Below, in pieces: positions 37,143 through 46,571 of a stretch of DNA of 64,000 nt (position 1 is its first letter; each line of letters starts with the position of its first letter). The notes under the pieces were generated by a model. That model had not been told where the DNA came from, did no database searches, and worked only from the letters and a program-made list of their open reading frames with translations. Position numbers and translations under genes: made by a program. Source of the DNA: Mycobacteriaceae bacterium (GTDB lineage: Bacteria > Actinomycetota > Actinomycetes > Mycobacteriales > Mycobacteriaceae); assembly GCA_019245755.1 (NCBI GenBank), contig JAFARC010000066.1:62001-126000 (forward strand), written 5' to 3'.

Positions 37143-39737
37143 TTATGCGGCCAGCGGCAGGTATGTCGTCGTGCGTTGTCGGGCGGGGCGGCCGATGCCT
37201 GCCGCGATCTCGACGAGTTCGGCGACGGTTTTGGCTGAGCCGTATTCCGAGCCGGCCATCCGGGAGATGGTCTCCTCCATCAGGGTGCCGCCGAGGTCGT
37301 TGGCGCCGCCGTTGAGCATGATCCGGGTGCGTTCGACGCCGAGCTTGACCCAGCTGGTCTGGATGTTGTCGATCCTGCCGTGCAGCATGATTCGGGCCAG
37401 CGCGTGCACGGCGCGGTTGTCACGGTGTGTGGGGCCGGGCCGGGCGGCGCCGGCCAGATACAGCGGCGAGCTCTGATGCACGAACGGCAGCGGGACGAAC
37501 TCGGTGAACCCGCCGGTGTGGTCCTGGATCTCGGCCAGGATGCGAAGGTGTGCGATCCAGTGCTTGGGCGCGTCGACGTGGCCGTACATCATCGTCGAGG
37601 ACGACCGCAGACCGACCTCGTGCGCGGTGTGGACCACCTCGATCCACGCCGAGGTGGGCAGTTTGCCCTTGGTCAGCACCCAGCGGATCTCGTCGTCGAG
37701 GATCTCGGCGGCGGTGCCCGGAATGGTGTCCAGGCCGGCCTCGCGCAGGCCGATCAGCCAGTCCCGGATGCTTAGGCCGCTTTTTGCCGCGCCGTTGGCA
37801 ACCTCCATCGGGGAGAACGCGTGCACGTGCATCGACGGCACCCGGTGTTTGACTGCGCGGACCAGATCGGCGTATCCGCTCACCGGCAGTTCGGGGTCGA
37901 TACCGCCCTGCATGCACACCTCGGTGGCGCCGTCGACGTGGGCCTCCCACGCCCGGTCGCCGACTTCCGTGTGGGACAGCGTGTAGGCGTCGGCGTCACC
38001 TTTGCGCTGGGCGAACGCGCAGAACCGGCAGCCGGTGTAGCAGATGTTGGTGAAGTTGATGTTGCGGTTCACCACATAGGTGACCTCATCACCCACCACG
38101 TCGCGGCGTATCGAGTCCGCCAGTGCGGCAACGGCATCCAACGCTGGCCCATCGGCGGTCGCCAGGGCCAGATACTGCGAATCCGTGCAGCCGCCAGGGT
38201 CGCGCTCGGCGCAGCGCAGCGCGGCCAGTACGTCGCCGTCGACGCGTTCGGGGGCACGCGCGGCCAGCTCGCCGACCTTGGCGCGCACCGATTCCCAGTC
38301 ACCGAAGGCGCTACCGAGGTCACTGCGCGTGGCGGTCAGCCGGCCTTGGGTGTCGATCGCCGAAGCCAGATCCACCCGCCCGCTTGATTCATATGCCTCG
38401 TCGGGCTCCTGCCACGGTCGCCCGACGGGACTGATGTCACGCGCCAAACCGGTCACTGGGTCGGCCAACGCCGCGACATGGCCGGCTACCCGCGGATCGA
38501 TCCACGCCGTGCCGCCCAGCACGTACGGCGGTTGGGCGGTCAGCCGCTGCACCAGGTCGTAGCCGGCTTCGGCGGTGACGGCCGCCAGCTCGTCCAGCGC
38601 AGGCCACGGCCGCTCCGGGTTCACATGATCAGGGGTCAGCGGCGACACCCCACCCCAGTCGTCGACGCCGGCGCCGATCAGCGCCAGGCACTCCTGACGC
38701 GACACCAGGTTCGGCGGCGCCTGAATGCGCATCTTGGGGCCCAGCACCAGCCGTGCCACCGCCACCGTCGCCACGAAGTCCTCGATGTCCGCATCCGGCA
38801 CCGCACGCATCGCGGTGTCGTGCTTGGCCCGGAAGTTCTGCACGATCACTTCCTGGACGTGGCCGAACTCCTTGTGCGCCCGCCGGATCGCGTGCAGCGT
38901 TTCGGCCCGCTCGATAAGTGTCTCGCCGATGCCGACCAGCAGGCCGGTGGTGAACGGAATCGACAGCCGGCCGGCGTCGGTCAGCGTGCGCAGCCGCACC
39001 GCTGGGTCCTTGTCCGGGCTGCCGTAGTGGGCCATCCCCCTGGTCTCGAACAGCCGCCGCGACGTGGTTTCCAGCATCATGCCCATCGACGGCGCGACCG
39101 GCTTCAACCGGGTCAGCTCCGACCAGCTCATCACGCCGGGGTTCAGATGGGGCAGTAGGCCGGCCTGCTCCAGCACCCGGATCGCCATCGCCCGTACGTA
39201 GTCCAACGTCGAGTCGTAGCCGCGTTCGTCGAGCCACCGCCGCGCCTCCGGCCAGCGGGTTTCGGGCCGGTCGCCGAGGGTGAACAGCGCTTCTTTGCAA
39301 CCCAGCGCCGCACCGCGGCGGGCGACCTCGAGGATCTGGTCGGGCTCCATGTACATGCCCAGGCCGTCGGCGCGAAGCTTGCCGGGCACGGTCACGAACG
39401 TGCAGTAATGGCATTGGTCGCGGCATAGGTGGGTGACCGGGATGAACACCTTGCGCGAATACGAGATCGGCAGCCGGCCGGACGACCCGCGCCGACCCGA
39501 CGATTCCAGCCCGGCGTCGCGGGTCCGTGCGGCGCTGGCGCACAGCTCTTTCAGATCCGAGCCGCGGGCGGTCATCGCGACCGCGGCCTCGTCGACGTTC
39601 AGCGCCACCCCGTCGCGGGCGCGCCGCAACACTCGCCGCAGCGCGGAGGCGTTTGACTTCGCCGGGACCATTGGGGCGGGCAGCACGGTCCGACCGTCGC
39701 CGTGGGTCAAAGCCACCTGGGTGTAACCCCACTCCAA
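37143..39737 (-). CDS. fbiC: FbiC, FO synthase (7,8-didemethyl-8-hydroxy-5-deazariboflavin synthase)
   Basis: 864 residues. Fused radical-SAM protein making the deazaflavin core of cofactor F420. N-terminal CofG-like half has a CxxxCxxC cluster motif in [19 protein letters not shown]-terminal CofH-like half has [20 protein letters not shown]. Other marks: [42 protein letters not shown] and [17 protein letters not shown]. Start at 39737 gives an extension of about 8 residues over M. tuberculosis FbiC (856 aa); the true start may be slightly inside. F420 produced here would serve enzymes such as the FDOR protein at 60 kb. Marks the left border of the accessory region. Confidence 0.95.
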   Translation of the reverse strand: MEWGYTQVALTHGDGRTVLPAPMVPAKSNASALRRVLRRARDGVALNVDEAAVAMTARGSDLKELCASAARTRDAGLESSGRRGSSGRLPISYSRKVFIPVTHLCRDQCHYCTFVTVPGKLRADGLGMYMEPDQILEVARRGAALGCKEALFTLGDRPETRWPEARRWLDERGYDSTLDYVRAMAIRVLEQAGLLPHLNPGVMSWSELTRLKPVAPSMGMMLETTSRRLFETRGMAHYGSPDKDPAVRLRTLTDAGRLSIPFTTGLLVGIGETLIERAETLHAIRRAHKEFGHVQEVIVQNFRAKHDTAMRAVPDADIEDFVATVAVARLVLGPKMRIQAPPNLVSRQECLALIGAGVDDWGGVSPLTPDHVNPERPWPALDELAAVTAEAGYDLVQRLTAQPPYVLGGTAWIDPRVAGHVAALADPVTGLARDISPVGRPWQEPDEAYESSGRVDLASAIDTQGRLTATRSDLGSAFGDWESVRAKVGELAARAPERVDGDVLAALRCAERDPGGCTDSQYLALATADGPALDAVAALADSIRRDVVGDEVTYVVNRNINFTNICYTGCRFCAFAQRKGDADAYTLSHTEVGDRAWEAHVDGATEVCMQGGIDPELPVSGYADLVRAVKHRVPSMHVHAFSPMEVANGAAKSGLSIRDWLIGLREAGLDTIPGTAAEILDDEIRWVLTKGKLPTSAWIEVVHTAHEVGLRSSSTMMYGHVDAPKHWIAHLRILAEIQDHTGGFTEFVPLPFVHQSSPLYLAGAARPGPTHRDNRAVHALARIMLHGRIDNIQTSWVKLGVERTRIMLNGGANDLGGTLMEETISRMAGSEYGSAKTVAELVEIAAGIGRPARQRTTTYLPLAA

Positions 39738-39938
39738 TCGGGAATCATCCGGGCCGTCTCACTATGTGAAACATCCGTGCCTGGCATGCCTGCCACCTTA
39801 GACCTCGGCCGGCACCCGGTTGTGCCCCACCGGCGGCTCCCCGCAACGACAAATCAGGTAGTGCGCTACGCATGTCACCGGCTCGAGCCGCCGACAGCAT
39901 GGGACCCGTCGTCACCCCGCCACCGAAAGGACCCAGCA

Positions 39939-40763
39939 ATGTCTGAACACCACGTCGCCGGCAAACACGGCCGCACGCCCACCCTTGCCCACCCGCGGCA
40001 TCGCATCCCAGGCAAACGCGGCCGGCTGCCTGCGCTGGCACCCGCCGACCGGCTCCCGCTGAAGTTCCTGCACGAATACACCAAATCTGGGCAGCCGCTG
40101 CCTGCGCCGACCTACCCCGTCGACGTGACGAGCGGACTCACCGACTGGGGCATGCTCGGCAACGGCCCCGATCCCACCTGCACCGCCGACCCCGACGGCG
40201 TCGGCGACTGCACATTCGCCGGCCGCCAGCATTATCGGATGGCCAAGGCCGCCCGTGGCCAGGAAACTGAGACCTGGGAAACCTCCAACGAGCTGGTCGC
40301 CGAATATCTGGAGTACGACCATGGCGTCGACCGGGGGGCCAACATCGCCAACCTGCTGCTCGCCTGGTACCGCGCGGGCAAGATCGTGGCCTTCGCTCCC
40401 GTCGACTACACGGACCCGACCGCTGTTGACGCCGCGATGGCGGCCTTCACCGGCGCTTACTGCGGGGTGAACCTCACCGACGACGCCGACCAGCTGTTCA
40501 GCGAACGGCAGCCCTGGACGGTGGCCGCCGGGCAACGACCCGACCCGAACGAGGGGCACTGCATCGTCAAGGTCGGCGCCGACGGCAACGGCACCGACAC
40601 CTGGGTTACCTGGGGCGCCCTGCAGGAGTCGACCGCGGACTGGACCGCCGCGTGCGTGGACGAAGCGTGGGTCATCGTCACCGCGGAGGACACCAACAGT
40701 CAGCTCATCGACCTCGCCGCGTTGCGGGCCGACATCGATGCGCTCGGCGGCACCGGGGGCTGA
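39939..40763 (+). CDS. Cysteine-peptidase-like protein of unknown function
   Basis: 274 residues from ATG 39939 (GAAAGG upstream). No signal peptide. Composition is less biased to Ala/Val than the core genes. The arrangement GVGDCTFAGRQHYRMA (Cys91), EGHCIVKVGADG (His207) and TWVTWGALQESTADWTA followed by CVDEAWVIVT is that of papain-like/C39-like folds, where Cys and His would be the catalytic pair and WG... holds the third residue. Related uncharacterised bacterial proteins share the WGM...GDC and WG...DEAW phrases, as far as I recall. N-terminus is rich in basic and Pro residues (GKHGRTPTLAHPRHRIPG). I assign no function. Lies alone between fbiC and the apparent decayed region. Confidence 0.75.
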   Translation: MSEHHVAGKHGRTPTLAHPRHRIPGKRGRLPALAPADRLPLKFLHEYTKSGQPLPAPTYPVDVTSGLTDWGMLGNGPDPTCTADPDGVGDCTFAGRQHYRMAKAARGQETETWETSNELVAEYLEYDHGVDRGANIANLLLAWYRAGKIVAFAPVDYTDPTAVDAAMAAFTGAYCGVNLTDDADQLFSERQPWTVAAGQRPDPNEGHCIVKVGADGNGTDTWVTWGALQESTADWTAACVDEAWVIVTAEDTNSQLIDLAALRADIDALGGTGG

Positions 40764-41820
40764 CCCGTACCGCGACCGCCTCGGGGTCAAACCGAAGTGC
40801 TGCAGTCGAGCACGACAACGGCGCGTTGAGGACGACGACAAGCCGTCGCAGGCGCTGTCAACGCGCGGTGAACGGCGCGAGTTTCGCGCATGCAGTCGGC
40901 GCAAGTCCGCGGTAACGCTGAAGGAACCGTCCAGTTCGTCGCCGGCACTCCTTCTGCGCTCATTTGGCGGCGAGGCGTGTTACCACCCGGCACGTTCAGC
41001 AAACCGCAAGAGATTTATTGTGTAGCTTGGCACCGGCATGTGGATACATGATTGATGTGACGAATACTAGGGCGCAGCTGTTCAAAACCAGGTGCACTGA
41101 GTGGTACTACTGCCGATAACACCTCGATGGGCATCGCTATCAACGGTCGCTACGACGGCAACGTCGTCGTCCCCGCGGCCACCGCACATGAAGGCCGCAA
41201 AGGAACTTCAGGTTTCTCTCAACGACAACAATGTCGGGTGGCATGGTGGGAAATCTTCGGTGATGTAGGTATCAGGTATCACCATCGGTGGTCGGTTCCC
41301 AATGGCTTTCGGCGATCTACCCTCAACGTGGTGTGCCCAGAGGTCCTAGACATGCTACGTCGGCTCTCAATCTACGGCTTTGGGCACGTGGCCGCCGCAC
41401 AAGCCGCCTGACCCTACCGGCCGAATTTGTAAATAACCGACGCAGCCGTCTCGCCATAGCCAGCACGCGGATACCGCGAGCATCACGCTGGGGCCACCGA
41501 GCGTCTGTGGCCACTCGCCTTGGATGCATGCCCACTGTGACCGGACCGGGACATGTCGGCGTCAATTGCCAGCTGCCGGTTCCAAGGAACCGCTCGTAGA
41601 CAAATATCTGTGCCGCCAAAAGCGACAGGCGCAGAGTTTCGGCTTATCAGCACTGCGGGCGACCAGCGAACGTGTTCCGATAACGCCACGCAATCGTTAC
41701 AGGAAAAGAACGATCACAAATACTGGCTCGCGCGTGGCTCGCGAACTGCTTCGCGGATAAGTCCTTACGCTGAACGAGTTCGGATATTCGTCAAACATCC
41801 GCTTAGAGAACCGGGGAAGC
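40764..41820. other. About 1.05 kb with no convincing gene, possible remnant DNA
   Basis: Lower G/C and without the codon bias of the neighbours. Several frames are open (e.g. 41127-41411 plus, 94 codons) but none has biased codon use or a ribosome site. The plus-strand stretch near 41092-41190 encodes GTTADNTSMGIAINGRYDGN, which resembles Asn/Gly/Thr-rich secreted mycobacterial proteins, suggesting a decayed gene. The last 200 bp before 41821 should hold the promoter of the porin-like gene. No IS ends, tRNA or repeats noticed. Confidence 0.5.
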
Positions 41821-42501
41821 ATGCTCAAGTCTTTTCGGGCTGGCGCCATGGCGGTGGCTCTACTCTATGCGGGTGTTGGCGTGGCGGCCGCCAATCCGGT
41901 GTGCCTTGACTCTGTGCCGGTGGAAATAACCACACCCGACGGCTGGCAGTTGGGCATCACGCTCGCGGATATGAAGATTGAATCCGTCCCGAACATGGGA
42001 GCGACAGCCTTCACGAGGGAGGGCTACGTCGACGCAACGGCCCGGATGAACATTAACGGCAAAGGCAGCCGAAAGGTGACTTTGGGCTCCGTAAGCCTCT
42101 GGTACCAGGCGAGCTGCCAGATCAACGTGCCAAGCGGTCTGACGCTCAACCCCAGCCCCTCAGCCGGCATCGGCGCGTCCGTTAGCTCAAGTGTCCCCAC
42201 GGGATCCACCAGCATCGGCCTCCAACCATCCGTATCGGCGAACCCGCAAACCGCGGTGGTGCTGCAGCCGGGCAATATCAACCAGACCCCTCTTGGCAAG
42301 AAAGCATTTCAGGCTGATGACTTCGGTGACATGGAAACAAATCCGAACGGCTTTGAAGGTGTGGTTTCCGTCCAGCACCAGAATGTCCACGTCGACAACT
42401 GCGCCGGCCCCGTGTTTGTCCGATTGCACGCCCAGGCTACGATCAGCACCGCTCATTCCGACGACGCCGTCGACGCGTACAGTGTTATCCTTCCCCTGTG
42501 A
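41821..42501 (+). CDS. Divergent MspA-family porin-like secreted protein
   Basis: 226 residues. Signal peptide MLKSFRAGAMAVALLYAGVG with a likely cut after VAAA, then NPVCLDS. The mature protein follows the MspA outline: start DGWQLGITLADMKIESVPN, TREGYVDATARMNI (compare REWFHSGRAKY in MspA), KVTLGSVSLWYQASCQI, GASVSSSVPTGSTSIGLQPS, and a beta-rich end FVRLHAQATISTAHSDDAVDAYSVILPL. MspA proteins form octameric outer-membrane channels. Only the layout is shared, identity looks low, and there are three Cys (26-30, near 100 and near 200) that classical MspA lacks. GGGGAAGC directly precedes the ATG, so ATG 41848 is a possible alternative. Assignment is moderate. Confidence 0.72.
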   Translation: MLKSFRAGAMAVALLYAGVGVAAANPVCLDSVPVEITTPDGWQLGITLADMKIESVPNMGATAFTREGYVDATARMNINGKGSRKVTLGSVSLWYQASCQINVPSGLTLNPSPSAGIGASVSSSVPTGSTSIGLQPSVSANPQTAVVLQPGNINQTPLGKKAFQADDFGDMETNPNGFEGVVSVQHQNVHVDNCAGPVFVRLHAQATISTAHSDDAVDAYSVILPL

Positions 42502-42547
42502 GGCCCGTCCATATTTTTGCCGCTGAGCCGTCCAATGCGCACTCGAA

Positions 42548-42570
42548 AGCCGAGGACGTGGATTTCGGCT
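42548..42570 (+). terminator. Weak stem-loop after the porin-like gene
   Basis: AGCCGA at 42548-42553 pairs with TCGGCT at 42565-42570 across an 11-base loop, 47 bp past the stop codon. No T-tract follows, so termination is a guess. Confidence 0.25.
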
Positions 42571-42661
42571 GGGCGATGGGACGAGCGGCCGATTTATCCG
42601 TCAACTGTCGACGGGACAGACTCCCAGCCCGACGCAAAAAGGCAAAAAGGGTTGATCCATC

Positions 42662-42970
42662 ATGAGCACTTGCCGGACTAGCCGTGCCGCCCGCCACGCG
42701 GCGTGCGCCGCTCTCGTCACCGCTGCGCTCGCAGCAGGCACATTCGCCCAAACTGCCCTGGCACGCGCCGACTACGACAGCGACTACTACAACTGGTGCA
42801 TCAAATACCTTGATCAGGGCCAGAAGTACTGCTGCTCGAAGGCCGGCGGCGACTACAGCAGCGGACAGTGCGCAGCTCAACCCGCCGCCGGACCGACCGC
42901 GTCGCCGCCGGTCATTACCCAAACCGTGCGACCGTTTCCACCGGTAATAATTGCCCCGCCCGCACCGTGA
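42662..42970 (+). CDS. Small secreted four-cysteine protein
   Basis: 102 residues. N-terminal signal peptide (SRAARHAACAALVTAALAAGTFAQTALARA) with a plausible cut before DYDSDYYNWC. The mature part has Cys46, Cys57, Cys58 and Cys70 (DYYNWC, GQKYCCSKAGGDYSSGQC), enough for two disulfides, then a Pro-rich tail (AAGPTASPPVITQTV). The layout resembles small mycobacterial exported proteins of unknown function. 160 bp downstream of the porin-like gene; could share its transcript. Ribosome site AAAAGGGTT is modest. Confidence 0.78.
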   Translation: MSTCRTSRAARHAACAALVTAALAAGTFAQTALARADYDSDYYNWCIKYLDQGQKYCCSKAGGDYSSGQCAAQPAAGPTASPPVITQTVRPFPPVIIAPPAP

Positions 42971-43235
42971 CGACGGCGCATTTGTAGACCATTCGTCCTA
43001 GACACACAGCGTTTGACCACAGCCTCAGGAGGCTTGACCCACTGCGGCGATGATCTTTCTGGTCCGAACGACCGAGGCACCTTATCCGCCGGCCGAGGCG
43101 ACCCGGTCCGACCTATGTGTCGAAGGCAGTTCCATCGTGGATCGCCAATAAGCCCTCGTCCTGCCGAATGGTCACGCTTCTCAGATGTGGTGCCAGCTCG
43201 CCACCCCGGCGGCCAAACGGCCTGACTCCAGACCT

Positions 43236-43580
43236 TTACGTATCGCCTCGGCGCGGCCACAACACCACGGCCGGCGGCAATACTCCGACGACCAGCAACA
43301 CCAGCACGCTGATGCCATCGATGCCGGGACCGCCGAAGATGACATCACCGCCGGGACCGCCGAAGGTCAGCACGGCAACGGTCAGCAGCCAGGTCCATAG
43401 CCCAACCGCCGCCACGCGTGGCGACGGCGTGACTTGCTGGCCGGCCCACATCAGCGCCGCGTTGACCAGTCCGCTGATGAATGCGCTGACCGGGAAGGGA
43501 ATTGAGCCCAACCGACTCTGCAGGAAAACGGCGCCAAGCACCGCCGACAGCACGCCGTCAAGTGCTAGCAGTGCCAGCAC
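43236..43580 (-). CDS. Small multi-helix membrane protein (Rv1171-like)
   Basis: 114 residues from GTG 43580, the only in-frame start after the preceding small gene. Three or four hydrophobic helices: VLALLALDGVLSAVLGAVFLQ, GSIPFPVSAFISGLVNAALMWAG, VGLWTWLLTVAVLTFGG and ISVLVLLVVGVLPPAVVLWPRRG; the conserved loop GGPGGDVIFGGPGIDG joins the last two. Function unknown. The same spot (downstream of mshB) is occupied by Rv1171 in M. tuberculosis. It starts 40 bp after the stop of a 36-codon gene, so translation is likely coupled through that gene. The longer open frame to 43793 is not supported. Confidence 0.75.
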   Translation of the reverse strand: MLALLALDGVLSAVLGAVFLQSRLGSIPFPVSAFISGLVNAALMWAGQQVTPSPRVAAVGLWTWLLTVAVLTFGGPGGDVIFGGPGIDGISVLVLLVVGVLPPAVVLWPRRGDT

Positions 43581-43620
43581 GGCCCTACGGAATGCGGGGT
43601 TGGTTGTGGCGCGGCTCGGC

Positions 43621-43731
43621 TCAGGTCGGGACGCTGTCGAGCAGGCCGGCCAGCGAGCCGAGCACCCATTGGAAGCTGTCGGCGCGGTCTTGCCAGTACT
43701 GAATTTGCGGATCCATGTCGGTGTTCTCCAT
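43621..43731 (-). CDS. 36-residue W-containing small protein upstream of the Rv1171-like gene
   Basis: Read directly: the protein begins MENTDMDPQIQYWQDRADS and ends GSLAGLLDSVPT, with two Trp residues and a predicted amphipathic helix. It is preceded by an excellent ribosome site, GAGGAGGGG, six bases before ATG 43731, which is better than that of most genes in the window. It lies between mshB (stop 43786) and the Rv1171-like membrane gene in the same direction, so it is probably part of the lpqW-mshB transcript. Function unknown. It is too short to be picked by length filters. Confidence 0.72.
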   Translation of the reverse strand: MENTDMDPQIQYWQDRADSFQWVLGSLAGLLDSVPT

Positions 43732-43785
43732 GGCAGTCCCCTCCTCGCGGCGCCGGCTCTTGGGAGCCTACGCGCCGCGGGCTGG

Positions 43786-44646
43786 TCAGCCAAGGTTCAG
43801 CCCGGCCAAAAGGTCTGCTTCCCAGCCGCGCGTGTCGCGGGGGCCGGGCTTGCCCGCGGCGAGGACGTAGTGCTCCTGGGCCAGGATCGGCAGTGCGATG
43901 TTGTTCGACAGCGCGCAGCAGCGCCGGTCGGGTGCGACGACGACCTGGGTGGCGTGGGCCGTCAACGCGTCGGTCTTGGCGTCGAGATGCGCGGCCACGT
44001 CGATGACGGCGTGGATCTCGTCGTCGGCGTAGCCGAACGCAATGTCGTCGGGATGGGGCCGGTGCCAGCCGCCGGGCACCTGGGTGAGTGCGCGCAGGCC
44101 GGTCCGGATCGCGGCGGTGGACATCACGGTCCAGTACAGCTTGGGTACCTTCCAGGCGCAGGCGGAGACGGCCGCGGTGGTCAGGTCGTGGACGTGGACG
44201 TGGTCGGGATGGCCGTAACCTCCCTTGGGGTCATAGCCGACGACGACGTGCGGTCGTATCCGGTCGATGAGGCGCGCCAGTTCGTCGACGGCGGCCCGGC
44301 CGGCGTCGATGAACCTGGTGTGGCGTCGTGGCGGCGTGCCCGCCATGCCGGAGTCGCGCCAACGCCCCGGGCCGCCGAGGAAGACCGGCTCGCGCAGGCC
44401 GAGCGCGTTGAGCGCGCGGGTGAGCTCGTGGATGCGGTATCCGCCAAGCTGGTCGGCGTGATCGACGCCCAGGAGTCGGTAGCGCTCGCCGATGATCTCG
44501 CCTTCCTCGCCGAGGGTGCAGGTGACGACGTGGACATCGGCGCCCCGTGCGGCGTAGTGGGCGATCGTGCCGCCGGTGGTGAGGCACTCGTCGTCGGGAT
44601 GGGCATGCACGAACACGAGGCGAGGCGGGTCGGCGGCTGACCTCAC
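43786..44646 (-). CDS. mshB: MshB, GlcNAc-Ins deacetylase of mycothiol synthesis
   Basis: 286 residues from GTG 44646. Zinc-dependent deacetylase of the LmbE family: [23 protein letters not shown] gives metal ligands His16 and Asp19, and the third ligand sits in [22 protein letters not shown] is the catalytic strand. Converts GlcNAc-Ins to GlcN-Ins, the substrate of MshC. Start overlaps the lpqW stop (GTGA), so it is coupled to lpqW. Equals Rv1170. The Cys in DDECL replaces the Ser of M. tuberculosis and is of note only as a difference. Confidence 0.95.
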   Translation of the reverse strand: MRSAADPPRLVFVHAHPDDECLTTGGTIAHYAARGADVHVVTCTLGEEGEIIGERYRLLGVDHADQLGGYRIHELTRALNALGLREPVFLGGPGRWRDSGMAGTPPRRHTRFIDAGRAAVDELARLIDRIRPHVVVGYDPKGGYGHPDHVHVHDLTTAAVSACAWKVPKLYWTVMSTAAIRTGLRALTQVPGGWHRPHPDDIAFGYADDEIHAVIDVAAHLDAKTDALTAHATQVVVAPDRRCCALSNNIALPILAQEHYVLAAGKPGPRDTRGWEADLLAGLNLG

Positions 44647-46541
44647 TGCGGCGTCTTGATCCACTTGCCGGCGTCGCCGACAATGCCAACCGGTACCGCG
44701 CCGGTCAGGCCCACGTTCTGCACGCTCGGTCCCACGGCGACGATCGTGGTGTCCTGCAGGATCGGCAACACGGCCGCCATGTCCCACAGTTTGGGCTCCA
44801 CCGCGTTGATCACGTCGGGGATGTCGACCGACCCGTCCAGCGCCGCGTCGATCCGCGGCTGGATGCTGCGATCGCAGATGCCGGTGATGTTGCTCGGCGC
44901 CTGGACCAGCGCTCCCGGCGCCGCGGCGGGCGGGCTCGTCGCCGTTGCGGTCGTCGACACGGTGCCGTTCGCCGGCGCGGTGGCGGTGGACGGCTTGGCA
45001 CTCGGGGGGGTGGCCGTCGGGCTCGTCGAAACCGCCGTCGCTTCCAGCGCGGGGCACCCGTACCGCGACGCCAGTTCGGTCGCCAGGTCACCGCCGGCGC
45101 GGTGCCAGCCCACCACGGCGTCCACCCGGTTGTTGGCGAGCGCGTCCCCGTACAGCACGGGCGGGTCCAACGCCGACACGGTTGCTTCGATCCCGACACT
45201 GCGGAGCTGGTCGGCCGCCGTGTTGGCCACCGCCGCCGCGGTCGGATCGTTCGCGGCCACCCCGAGCACCAGTGACAGCGTTGTGCCGTCCTTGCTGATT
45301 CGGCCCCGCGTCAGCTCCGGCGTGGCCGCCGGCGCCGCGGTCCGCGACCCCGCCCCGGGCGGCACGGCACTGGTGGTTGTGGCGGTGTCGCTCGCGATCT
45401 CGTAGCCGGCCTGCGATAACAGCGACAGCGCCGCGTCCTTGCTCATCACCGGCGGCGCGGTGGGTACATAACCCGGGTCCGAGGGCGAGCGGACCTGAGC
45501 CTGCGCCAACGTGACCGTGTTGTCGCTGCCCGCGCCGACCGCGGCCAGCAGGTCGACGTCGAACAACGCGAAGATCGCCTTGCGCACCCGCACGTCGGCC
45601 AGCTTGGGCTCCTGGGCACGCAACGTCACCTGCAGCGTTCGCGGCGTCGTGATCCGCGACGTCCGCACCTCCGGGATCGCGCTCAGCTGCGCGAATGCGG
45701 CCTGCCCGCCGTGTACCTGTGCCACCTGGGTGTCACCGTTGCGGATCGAGTCGGCCAGCGCCGCGGCTGCACCCGCCCGCCGGAACAGAATCTGGTCGGG
45801 CTGGGCGGGCGGTCCCCAGAACCGGTCGTTTCGGGCCAGCAGGATCTCGTCGCGTTGTGGATCGATGCTTTCCACCCTGAACTGGCCGCCCGTCACGGGC
45901 AGCGCGCGCACCAGCCCGGAGGCGAATCCGCCGGGCACGTCCTTGACGATGTGAGCGGGCAGGATGTCGGTGAACAGCTCGCGCCACGCCGGATACGGCT
46001 GGGCGAACGTCACGACGGCCTGCTTTCCTCCGTCCAGCGACTGCACCCCGGTGATCAGGTCGTAGCCGGCGGGATCCACGACGCCCGGCTGGCTGACCAT
46101 CTGCCGCCACAGGTACCAGAAGTCGTCGGCGGCGATTGGCGCGTTGTCCGTCCAGGACGCCTCGGGCCGGATCCGGTAGGTGACGGTGAACGGATTTTGA
46201 CTGGTCACTTCCGCAGAGGTCAGCAGCGTCGCGTCCATGTCCCATCGTGAGCCGGTCGGCGACGTCGGGTCGGACACCGGCCGGAACGCGCTCGGCAACA
46301 CCAGCGCGCCGATCGCCGCGTTCACCGGCGACTGGTCGGAGCGCAGATGCGGGTTGAATCCGGCACCGATCGAATCGATGCCCATGATGATCTGCGTCGC
46401 GCGCGGTGGCGGCGGTGTCGAGCTCTGCGATGTGTCGGTGCTCTGCGGCGCCGGCGGCGGGCTTACGGTGCAGCCTGATGCGACGGTGGCCAGGGCGCCG
46501 ACGGCCGCGACAGCGCGGAGAGATCGACCTGGCACGCTCAT
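44643..46541 (-). CDS. lpqW: LpqW lipoprotein of PIM/LAM biosynthesis
   Basis: 632 residues from ATG 46541 (GTG 46556 also open). Lipobox VASGC follows a short hydrophobic stretch, then the conserved [17 protein letters not shown]. Family 5 extracellular solute-binding fold (OppA-like): [70 protein letters not shown] Ser/Thr/Pro-rich insert (about 510-550) precedes the C-terminal lobe [16 protein letters not shown]. In mycobacteria LpqW is not a transporter part but steers polar PIM and LAM synthesis, interacting functionally with PimE, also in this window. Coupled to mshB. Equals Rv1166. Confidence 0.93.
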   Translation of the reverse strand: MSVPGRSLRAVAAVGALATVASGCTVSPPPAPQSTDTSQSSTPPPPRATQIIMGIDSIGAGFNPHLRSDQSPVNAAIGALVLPSAFRPVSDPTSPTGSRWDMDATLLTSAEVTSQNPFTVTYRIRPEASWTDNAPIAADDFWYLWRQMVSQPGVVDPAGYDLITGVQSLDGGKQAVVTFAQPYPAWRELFTDILPAHIVKDVPGGFASGLVRALPVTGGQFRVESIDPQRDEILLARNDRFWGPPAQPDQILFRRAGAAAALADSIRNGDTQVAQVHGGQAAFAQLSAIPEVRTSRITTPRTLQVTLRAQEPKLADVRVRKAIFALFDVDLLAAVGAGSDNTVTLAQAQVRSPSDPGYVPTAPPVMSKDAALSLLSQAGYEIASDTATTTSAVPPGAGSRTAAPAATPELTRGRISKDGTTLSLVLGVAANDPTAAAVANTAADQLRSVGIEATVSALDPPVLYGDALANNRVDAVVGWHRAGGDLATELASRYGCPALEATAVSTSPTATPPSAKPSTATAPANGTVSTTATATSPPAAAPGALVQAPSNITGICDRSIQPRIDAALDGSVDIPDVINAVEPKLWDMAAVLPILQDTTIVAVGPSVQNVGLTGAVPVGIVGDAGKWIKTPQ

Positions 46542-46571
46542 CAGGGTATCGGTCACACCGCGTGGTGCCCG

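Noticed and set aside
40764..41820. Insertion sequence or phage remnant
   Set aside because: No terminal inverted repeats, target duplication or transposase/integrase motif could be read.
43236..43793. 185-codon start for the Rv1171-like protein
   Set aside because: The first 71 codons overlap the 36-codon gene out of frame and are Arg/Pro-rich, unlike a membrane protein N-terminus.
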